A DNA stretch of 64,000 bases from an uncultured Lachnospiraceae bacterium (lineage in GTDB: Bacteria > Bacillota > Clostridia > Lachnospirales > Lachnospiraceae): the NCBI GenBank assembly GCA_947626985.1, contig CANQUG010000002.1:1-64000 (forward strand), read 5' to 3'. The notes below the pieces were generated by a model. It made no database searches, was not told the DNA's origin, and saw nothing but the letters and a program-made list of their open reading frames with translations. The stretch's first letter is position 1. Each line of letters begins with the position of its first letter. The position numbers and the translations under genes are program-made. This document shows positions 57,068-64,000 of this stretch, piece after piece.

Positions 57068-57805
57068 TTAATACAGCTGCTCAAAGGTCTCATAGTGGTC
57101 TCCCGTATAAAAGATCAGCCCGTCATTGGAATAAATGATGCGCTTGTCATTCCGGTAACCGCCTTCGTAATCAATATCGCATTCTTTATAGGTACGCCCC
57201 TCTTCCTCCGGAAGCATTCCCTCATAATTTCCGAACCTGTCTCCCCCGATGCTCATGCCCGGGGCCACCTCATCCAGATTTCCCTCACTGCTCTTCCAGC
57301 CCAGCTTCTGCGCCTCGCTCTTGGTAATGTAATTGGAAGGAAGATCCCCGTAAGTGTGAATATACACCGCTACTTCCTCTTTGCTGGTATAGGAGCCGTC
57401 CGCCTCCACCCGGATGCCTCCTGAGGAGGTTCCTTCCTGGCCGGATTCCCCGTCCCCGTCCTCCAGTCCGGAATTTCCCGCTTCATCCAGCTCCTCCTCG
57501 TCCAGAGGAACCATCTCGTCGTCCTCCAGCGACGCATCCCCTGTGGGATTTTCCAGCAGTTCCAGCTCATCCTCATCCAGGGGAAACAGCTCATCCTCAA
57601 AGGCGGCCGCAATCTGTTCCTCAGTGAGGACTTCCTCCTCCATGTCCTCCAGAATCGCCGCCTCCGTGTCCGGCTCCGCCTCCTGCTTCTGCCCGGACGT
57701 TCCGCAGGCGGCAAAGGTTCCCGCGAACAGCAGAAGAACCGCCAGCAGGAATATTTTCACATAACCTTTCGATCCTCCCGGATTTTTTTTCTTATGGCTC
57801 ATCAT
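57068..57805 (-). CDS. Lipoprotein-anchored barnase-family ribonuclease with acidic linker
   Basis: 245 aa; lipobox ...AGTFAAC; C-terminal LPSNYITKSEAQKLGWKSSEGNLDEVAPGMSIGGDRFGNYEGMLPEEEGRTYKECDIDYEGGYRNDKRIIYSNDGLIFYTGDHYETF collinear with barnase. Confidence 0.95.
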   Translation of the reverse strand: MMSHKKKNPGGSKGYVKIFLLAVLLLFAGTFAACGTSGQKQEAEPDTEAAILEDMEEEVLTEEQIAAAFEDELFPLDEDELELLENPTGDASLEDDEMVPLDEEELDEAGNSGLEDGDGESGQEGTSSGGIRVEADGSYTSKEEVAVYIHTYGDLPSNYITKSEAQKLGWKSSEGNLDEVAPGMSIGGDRFGNYEGMLPEEEGRTYKECDIDYEGGYRNDKRIIYSNDGLIFYTGDHYETFEQLY

Positions 57806-57829
57806 ATCTCATCAGCTCCTTTTCTGTTT

Positions 57830-58699
57830 TCAGTGTCCGCCGCAAAAGGCTCCATAACGCTCCCGGAGGAGGGAAATCTCCCTCGTCCATCCCGCGTCAT
57901 CGTTGGGAGTTTCCAGAATAAAGGGCAGCCCCTGAAGAAGCGGATGACAGATCACCCCGGTCAAAGCCTCCAGGCCGATCCTCCCCTCTCCGATCTTCGC
58001 GTGGCGGTCCTTATGACTGCCCAATCCGTTCATGCTGTCATTCAGATGAACGGCTTTCAGCTTCTCCAGGCCGATCACCCGGCCGAACTCCTCCAGCACG
58101 CCGTCCAGATTCTCCGCGATATCATATCCTCCGTCCCACACATGGCAGGTATCCAGACATATTCCCACCTTATCTTGTCTCTTCACAAGATCCAGAATCC
58201 CTCTCAGCTCCTGAAAGGTTCCTCCCACCTCGGAGCCCTTGCCGGACATGGTCTCCAGAAGGACGGTGGTCGTCTGCTCCTCAGTGAGAACCTCGTTGAG
58301 GATTTCCCCGATTTTCATGATTCCCGCAGCACTGCCCTGCCCCACATGACTCCCCGGATGAAAATTATAATAGTTTCCCGGAATCAGTTCCATCCTCCGC
58401 AGATCATCCTCCATGATCTCCCTGGCAAACTCCCTGAGGGATTCTTTGGCCGCGCAGGCATTCAGCGTATAGGGCGCATGGGCCACGATTCTGCCGAAAT
58501 GGTGCTCATCGGCCAGCTTCCGGTATTCTTCCACATCCCGGGGATCGATTTCCTTGGCGCGTCCTCCTCTGGGATTTCTGGTGAAAAAAGCAAAGGTACT
58601 GCCCCCGTTGGCGATCATCTGTTTCGCCATGGCGGCGTACCCCTTCGAGGAGGTGGTGTGATTTCCTATGTACAGCGTCTGATCCTTATTATACAGCAT
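57830..58699 (-). CDS. nfo: Deoxyribonuclease IV (AP endonuclease)
   Basis: 289 aa from MLYNKDQTLYIGNHTTSSKGY; FHPGSHVGQG; ICLDTCHVWDGGYD; HLNDSMNGLGSHKDRHAKIGEG. Confidence 0.95.
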   Translation of the reverse strand: MLYNKDQTLYIGNHTTSSKGYAAMAKQMIANGGSTFAFFTRNPRGGRAKEIDPRDVEEYRKLADEHHFGRIVAHAPYTLNACAAKESLREFAREIMEDDLRRMELIPGNYYNFHPGSHVGQGSAAGIMKIGEILNEVLTEEQTTTVLLETMSGKGSEVGGTFQELRGILDLVKRQDKVGICLDTCHVWDGGYDIAENLDGVLEEFGRVIGLEKLKAVHLNDSMNGLGSHKDRHAKIGEGRIGLEALTGVICHPLLQGLPFILETPNDDAGWTREISLLRERYGAFCGGH

Positions 58700-58903
58700 A
58701 ATTCCGCCTTTCTTCTGTAATCGTCGTTTTCCGGATAAAAACATGCCGGACAGGATTTTTCCGTTCTTCTCCTGCCGCATACCCATTATAGCAAAAACGC
58801 CCCGGGCTGAAAAGAAATACCTGTTGACGGGAAAACGAAATTTTTTTATACTGACCTTACAACTCGAAATTCGTGAGAAACATAAGATAAGGAGCATTTT
58901 ATC

Positions 58904-60175
58904 ATGCCAGCTTCCTCCAACAGACCTTCTTCCCGCCGGAAACCAGGCGAATCCTCCCGCCGGAGGGCCTCCCGGGCATCCGCTCCCAGGCGCGCCCCGG
59001 AAGGGCGCTCCGCCGGTAAAAAACGAAACATCTATAAAAAATCCCGCTATTACCGTCAGAGACGTCAGCGAATCCTCATCGCCGCAGGCGCGGCGTTCCT
59101 GCTGCTCCTGCTCCTTCTGATCCTCTGCATCCGTTCCGGCATAGGCAGCCGGATTTCCGTGCAGGAGAACGCATCCTCCGGAAACGACAGCACCCGGAAC
59201 ACATCCGCAGACACCTCCGTCCCGCCGGAATCGGAACCGGTCACTCCCGTCCCGGCAGAGCCGGTCACCGTCACCGTAAGCGTGGTGGGAGACTGCACGC
59301 TGGGCACGGATGAAAACTTTGACTATGACTCCAGCCTGAACGCTTATTTCTATTCCTACGGAAAAGATTATTTTCTGGAAAATGTGAGGGAAATCTTCGC
59401 CACCGACGACCTGACCATCGCCAACATGGAGGGAACGCTCACGGAATCCTACGACCGCCAGGACAAGCAGTTCGCCTTTAAGGCGCCTCCGGAATTTGCG
59501 GGAATCCTTTCCGGAAGCTCCGTGGAGGCGGTTAATATGGCCAATAATCACAGCCACGATTACGGCGACCAGGGCTTTGCGGATACCCTGGCCGCCCTGG
59601 ATGAGGCGGGGGTCGTCCACTTCGGCTACGATGAGACCGCCGTCATGGATGTAAAAGGCATTCAGATCGGCCTGGTGGGCATTTATGAGCTGAACGATCA
59701 CCTGGAGCGGGAGGCCCAGCTGAAGGCCAACATCAAAAAAGTGAAGGAAGAGGGAGCGGATCTCGTCATCGTAATCTTCCACTGGGGAAATGAAAAGGAG
59801 GAGATCCCGGACTCCAACCAGACCACGCTGGGCCGGATGGCTATAGACGAGGGGGCAGACCTGGTGTGCGGCCATCACCCTCATGTTCTCCAGGGAATCG
59901 AAGAATATAAGGGCAGGACCATCGTCTACAGCCTGGGCAATTTCTGTTTCGGAGGAAATTCCGCGCCCAGCGACACGGACACCATGATCTTCCGGCAGAC
60001 CTTCACCGTCGGCCCGGAGGGAGTGGAGGAGGAGCCCCTCACCAGCATCATCCCCTGCTCCATCACCTCCGCTTCCGGCTATAACAACTACCAGCCCACT
60101 CCTGCGGAGGGAACGGAAAAAAGACGCATCCTCCAGAAAATCCAGGAGCGCAGTTCCTGGATCAGCGCCCCGTAA
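58904..60175 (+). CDS. CapA family (poly-gamma-glutamate capsule-type) protein
   Basis: 423 aa; TM anchor after a basic N-terminus; VVGDCTLGTDE; NMANNHSHDYGDQGFADTLAAL; GHHPHVLQGIEEYKGR. Confidence 0.92.
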   Translation: MPASSNRPSSRRKPGESSRRRASRASAPRRAPEGRSAGKKRNIYKKSRYYRQRRQRILIAAGAAFLLLLLLLILCIRSGIGSRISVQENASSGNDSTRNTSADTSVPPESEPVTPVPAEPVTVTVSVVGDCTLGTDENFDYDSSLNAYFYSYGKDYFLENVREIFATDDLTIANMEGTLTESYDRQDKQFAFKAPPEFAGILSGSSVEAVNMANNHSHDYGDQGFADTLAALDEAGVVHFGYDETAVMDVKGIQIGLVGIYELNDHLEREAQLKANIKKVKEEGADLVIVIFHWGNEKEEIPDSNQTTLGRMAIDEGADLVCGHHPHVLQGIEEYKGRTIVYSLGNFCFGGNSAPSDTDTMIFRQTFTVGPEGVEEEPLTSIIPCSITSASGYNNYQPTPAEGTEKRRILQKIQERSSWISAP

Positions 60176-60274
60176 AGGACGGGACCGGCCGCCATTTTCC
60201 GGTTGTTTTTTTTCAGCGATTATTGTATGATAAAGACGATAACTGTCAAAAAAGTACATAAAGGTGGAACAATC

Positions 60275-61621
60275 ATGCCAGGACGCAAAAAACATACCAA
60301 TCCCGGACTGATTTTTCTCTGTGCGGTGCTCTGCCTGGTTTCCGGACTCCTGTTCACACAATCCTCAGCCAATCCTCTTCCGGAGGAGATCCAGAGGATG
60401 CCTGACAGCATCGTGGCCAGAGAACCCGGAGATTCCGTTTTTACTTCCGACGGCAGTCTTACTCAGCCGCCGGAGGAGGACGTCTTCACGGAGCCCGAAA
60501 CAGAGACCGCGCCGTCTGAATCTGCGGAACCCACGGAAACTCCCGTTCCCGACGAGGCGGAGGAGGAAGAGGCCGCGCCGGAATTTGAAGTTTCCCCGGA
60601 GGCCTGGACAGGCGTGTGGACAGCCAGCGGAAGCAGCTGGATGTTCCTGGTGGACGGGACGCCCTTCACCGGATGGTTCACAGACACGGACGGGAAACGG
60701 TATTTCTTTAATAAAAAAGGAATTATGAAAACCGGATGGCTGGAGAGAGGCGGGAAGAAATATTACTTTGACCTGGACGGAATCATGCAGACAGGAAAAA
60801 CCGTCATCGACGGCCAGACCTGGGAATTTCTGAAGGACGGCTCCCTCAAGGGATACTCCGCCTCCCCAAAGAAGGCACAGAACGATACGTCTGCAGAGTC
60901 TGACAAAGACTCCGAAGACAGCTCCCCGGAGAAGTCCGCCGGCATCTCCGCTGCTCCGGAACAGGAAAACGCAGATGATTCTTCAGCTTCTTCAAAATCA
61001 GAAAAGAAAAAAAGCAAAGGCTATGTGGCCCTTACCTTCGACGACGGCCCCAGCTCCTTTACCGACCGGCTTCTGGACTGCCTGGAGGACAATAAAGCGA
61101 AGGCGACCTTTTTTATGGTGGGAAAGGAAATCGAAAGCTTTCCGGAAGCGCTGCAGCGCATGGAATCCCTGGGATGCGAGCTGGGCAACCACAGCTACTC
61201 CCATCAGGACCTGACCACTCTGGACAGCAGCGGGATCGGGGATGAACTGGGACGCACGGAAACTCTCATCACAGAACAGGCCGGTCACGGAGCCACGGTA
61301 ATCCGGCCCCCCTACGGCGCCATCAGCGACGCCGTAACCGCCAGCGTCTCCGTTCCCATGATCCTGTGGTCCATCGATACCAGGGACTGGGAATCCCAGG
61401 ACCCGGACCAGATCGTGGATATCGTAATGAATGAGGTGAAAGACGGTTCCGTAATCCTGATGCACGATATCTTCAGCACCAGCGTGGACGCCGCAGAAAT
61501 TCTCATTCCCAGACTGATCAGCGAAGGCTATGAGCTGGTAACCGTCCACGAACTGGCTCAGGCTCACGGCGTAGAACTGACGCCCGGCACAGCCTACGGC
61601 GATATCGACGGCCAGCCTTAA
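60275..61621 (+). CDS. Polysaccharide deacetylase with cell-wall-binding repeat
   Basis: MPGRKKHTNPG...; GWFTDTDGKRYFFNKKGIMKTGWLERGGKKYYFD; VALTFDDGPSSFTDRLLD; GNHSYSHQDL. Confidence 0.93.
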   Translation: MPGRKKHTNPGLIFLCAVLCLVSGLLFTQSSANPLPEEIQRMPDSIVAREPGDSVFTSDGSLTQPPEEDVFTEPETETAPSESAEPTETPVPDEAEEEEAAPEFEVSPEAWTGVWTASGSSWMFLVDGTPFTGWFTDTDGKRYFFNKKGIMKTGWLERGGKKYYFDLDGIMQTGKTVIDGQTWEFLKDGSLKGYSASPKKAQNDTSAESDKDSEDSSPEKSAGISAAPEQENADDSSASSKSEKKKSKGYVALTFDDGPSSFTDRLLDCLEDNKAKATFFMVGKEIESFPEALQRMESLGCELGNHSYSHQDLTTLDSSGIGDELGRTETLITEQAGHGATVIRPPYGAISDAVTASVSVPMILWSIDTRDWESQDPDQIVDIVMNEVKDGSVILMHDIFSTSVDAAEILIPRLISEGYELVTVHELAQAHGVELTPGTAYGDIDGQP

Positions 61622-61629
61622 TCACAGTC

Positions 61630-61693
61630 AAAAATACCCCTGAAAGAGCGGCGCTGTTTCAAAATCACGCTGCTCCTTGAGGGGCATTTTAAT
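61630..61693 (+). terminator. Probable terminator downstream of the deacetylase
   Basis: AAAATACCCCT...GAGGGGCATTTT with inner pairing. Confidence 0.55.
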
Positions 61694-61773
61694 CTTTCAG
61701 TGAGTCAAAGATGACGCTTAAGGACGTCCGAATCCATAAAATATTTTATTTTTCAGCAAGTCCTGTGTGCCTG

Positions 61774-62703
61774 TCACTCCTCTTCCAGAAGGTCTCCGCG
61801 GATGTACGCGGTTTTTCCCTCATAATCCACCTTCATCCACTCGCCCTCGGTTCCCACGACCTGAACCTCGGTCCCTTCCTCCAGGATCGCCAGAGACTCC
61901 GCGTCCGTGCTGGGCTGCGCGCGCACGTTGCATATCACTGCCACCTTCATGGCGGTGGCGGTTTCCGTCTCGCCGGTCCCCAGAGAAACGATCACTTCCT
62001 GTCCAAGTCCGTCCAGAAACTCCGCAAGCTCGGGATCGGAAGCCCGGGCTTCGTCATTGCGGTCCTGCACCTCCTTTACAAGGCCGGCCACTTCCTGATT
62101 CTTCTCCAGTTCCTTCGTATAATCGGAAATCCCGGTATCCTTCCAGGCCGATCCGTCCACCTTCCATTCTCCGCTGCTGTCCTTCACCACATAAAGCTGG
62201 GCCAGCGCCGGGGCCGGAGTCTCGATCCCGCTGCAGGTAAACTCATAGCAGGCAAACACCACCCGGGAGTCCTGGGTGAGGCCTTCCAGGGAGTAAACAT
62301 CCCCCAGTTCATACTTTTCAATAAAATCATTGGAATTCGTGATTCTGTTTTCATCCTCCGGAAGGAGATTCTCCACCAGGGATTTCAGCTGCGCCACATC
62401 ATTGGCGCCCAGGGCTTCATAATATTTCGTCAAAAGAGCTTTGATCTCCGGATCATTTTTTTCCAGAGACTGAGAGGCCTCCTCATTTTCTCCTTCATTG
62501 GAGCCGGATTCCGTCTCCGGTGCGGAAGTGACAGTTCCCTGGGAATCATTTTCAATCTTCTGGGAGCCGTCTTCCGAATCTCCCTTTCTCAGTTTCGTAC
62601 ATGCCCTTATGCCGAAGAACAGCACCAGAACAACGAGCAGGATCCCGCCGCCAAGCATGAAATAGCGGAGGTTATCTGATAACCATTCTCTAAAATCATC
62701 CAA
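61774..62703 (-). CDS. Membrane-anchored protein with C-terminal bacterial SH3 domain
   Basis: 309 aa; N-terminal TM; VICNVRAQPSTDAESLAILEEGTEVQVVGTEGEWMKVDYEGKTAYIRGDLL. Confidence 0.8.
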   Translation of the reverse strand: MDDFREWLSDNLRYFMLGGGILLVVLVLFFGIRACTKLRKGDSEDGSQKIENDSQGTVTSAPETESGSNEGENEEASQSLEKNDPEIKALLTKYYEALGANDVAQLKSLVENLLPEDENRITNSNDFIEKYELGDVYSLEGLTQDSRVVFACYEFTCSGIETPAPALAQLYVVKDSSGEWKVDGSAWKDTGISDYTKELEKNQEVAGLVKEVQDRNDEARASDPELAEFLDGLGQEVIVSLGTGETETATAMKVAVICNVRAQPSTDAESLAILEEGTEVQVVGTEGEWMKVDYEGKTAYIRGDLLEEE

Positions 62704-62805
62704 GTTCTTGCCCTCCTTACCATATAGATTTTTTCTGCCTCCACGCCGGGAAGCCGCTTATCAGAATATACAAATAACCGGAACGGATATACCCGTCCCG
62801 GTCAA

Positions 62806-62877
62806 CACACCTGAAGGGAATCGAACCCCCGCACATGGTACCGGAAACCACTGCTCTATCCACTGAGCTACAGGTGC
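62806..62877 (-). tRNA. tRNA-Arg (anticodon CCG)
   Basis: GCACCTGTAGCTCAGTGGATAGAGC-A-GTGGT TTCCGGT ACCAT-...GGGGGTTCGATTCCCTT-CAGGTGTG. Confidence 0.93.
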
Positions 62878-62954
62878 GCGCCTATGTTTCTCAAGCCTTT
62901 TCTACTATAGCACATTTTTTCAGTTTTGTAAACATTTTTCGGCACAGAAACAAT

Positions 62955-63482
62955 TCAGAATTTTTCATCCGTTTTTTCATCCGGGCAGCTCTCCCGGAGC
63001 ACTTCCCCGGCCAGTCCTCCCCAGCAGGGCAGGCATAAGGTTTCCGCCAGAGCGCATATTTTGTCCGCGACGCAGATGATCACGCTCTCCCTGTATCTGG
63101 GCGGGGAAAAATTCAGAGGAAACATATGGGTGAGGATCATATTGCGCTCAATCTCTCCCAGCAGAAAGTCCCTCTCGGCGTTCTCCAGAGCCCGCCTGGC
63201 ATGGATCAGGCCGTGAAAGCGGTGGCTCCTGTCCCGCTCATGCCAGTCATACAGAAAATAGTCGTGGAGCAGCGCACCCCGCACCAGCGCTCTCTCATTC
63301 ACGGAAATACCCAGCCGGTACGCCAGAACCAGACAGGCGCAGGCCACCGTCACGGAGTGCTCCAGCACGCTCACCCCGCCGTGCTGCATAAACTCCTGCT
63401 CCAGCTGCATATTGGGCGAGCGGAGGATATCTTCTCCGTGAAGCAGTATTTTCTTTTTGTAACATCTTCTCTTCTCACCCAT
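62955..63482 (-). CDS. HD domain-containing phosphohydrolase
   Basis: 175 aa; VLEHSVTVACACLVLA...RGALLHDYFLYDWH...VADKICALAE. Confidence 0.88.
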   Translation of the reverse strand: MGEKRRCYKKKILLHGEDILRSPNMQLEQEFMQHGGVSVLEHSVTVACACLVLAYRLGISVNERALVRGALLHDYFLYDWHERDRSHRFHGLIHARRALENAERDFLLGEIERNMILTHMFPLNFSPPRYRESVIICVADKICALAETLCLPCWGGLAGEVLRESCPDEKTDEKF

Positions 63483-63532
63483 GATACGCCTCCCCCTGTC
63501 CTTGTCTGTAACTTTCGCTTTTCATCCCTGTT

Positions 63533-64000
63533 CTACAGATTGCTCTGGCTGCGGTTGGCGCTCCGGCGGAAATAGTTTCCCAGACTGGTGACACAGATAA
63601 GCGTCACCACCAGAAATACGCCGGGAATCAGAATCAGCCACCAGGACCCGCTGAGCAGCGCCTTCTCCGACAGAGCCAGCATGCTTCCCCAGGAGATCAC
63701 TTCCAGAGGCAGTCCGATTCCCATAAAGCTTAAGGTAGACTCCGCCACGATGGCGCTCCGCACATTCATCACCACCATGAACATGATGGAGGAAATAAAA
63801 TTGGGAGTGAGATGCCGCCACAGAATATGGAAAAAACCTCCTCCCATGCACTTCGCCGCCACCACATACTCGCTGCCGCGGATCTGCCGCACCTCCGTCC
63901 TCACCACTTTCGCAATGCTGGTCCAGCCGGTCACGCCGATGACAAAGGAAATGCTCAGGACGCTGGCTTCGCCCAGAACGGCCTGGATCAGGATGACAAA
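63533..64000 (-). CDS. ABC transporter permease (DppC/OppC-like), truncated by the window end
   Basis: EYVVAAKCMGGGFFHILWRHLTPNFISSIMFMVVMNVRSAIVAESTLSFMGIGLP; frame open to the window edge. Confidence 0.9.
   Translation of the reverse strand, partial: FVILIQAVLGEASVLSISFVIGVTGWTSIAKVVRTEVRQIRGSEYVVAAKCMGGGFFHILWRHLTPNFISSIMFMVVMNVRSAIVAESTLSFMGIGLPLEVISWGSMLALSEKALLSGSWWLILIPGVFLVVTLICVTSLGNYFRRSANRSQSNL

Noticed and set aside
57830-60361. 843-aa ORF as one protein
   Set aside because: Only the C-terminal 289 aa (Nfo) are real; the upstream extension is antisense to capA

Overview
The window is mostly core chromosome from a spore-forming Firmicute, most like Lachnospiraceae/Clostridia judging by SpoIVA, a SleB-type hydrolase, HydABC, RemA, RqcH and a tyrosyl T-box. 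Gene order along the window: end of an exopolysaccharide locus (sugar transferase, LoaP-like NusG paralogue, CapD-like epimerase); YcxB-like protein; spoIVA; hydABC electron-bifurcating hydrogenase; parE-parC; a secreted protein; nrdR; gdhA; two large secreted proteins (a probable cohesin/Fn3 protein and a 2004-aa M60-like metallopeptidase with a dockerin-like module); cardiolipin synthase; rpsU; alaS; T-box-tyrS; an AT-rich RloA/RloB-type ATPase/nuclease pair; rnhA; a membrane MutS-like protein; a cell-wall hydrolase; small Cys-rich and small conserved proteins; cinA-pgsA-rimO-rpoZ-gmk-remA-yicC; rqcH; an EF-G paralogue; tyrA-aroA; barstar; a D-2-hydroxyacid dehydrogenase; tRNA-Ala(GGC); a lipoprotein-anchored barnase; nfo; capA; a polysaccharide deacetylase; an SH3 protein; tRNA-Arg(CCG); an HD-domain protein; and a truncated ABC permease. 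The strongest second-look candidates are: (i) a lipoprotein barnase with a long acidic linker, separated from its barstar by an unrelated gene and a tRNA; (ii) the RloAB-like putative defence pair, whose promoter overlaps the tail of the rnhA terminator; (iii) the possible cohesin/dockerin pair with an M60-like peptidase; and (iv) several unexplained intergenic repeat elements (25-bp, 10-bp and 65-bp tandem arrays, and a ~180-bp element with 32-bp inverted ends). All calls come from reading the sequence. No database search was run.
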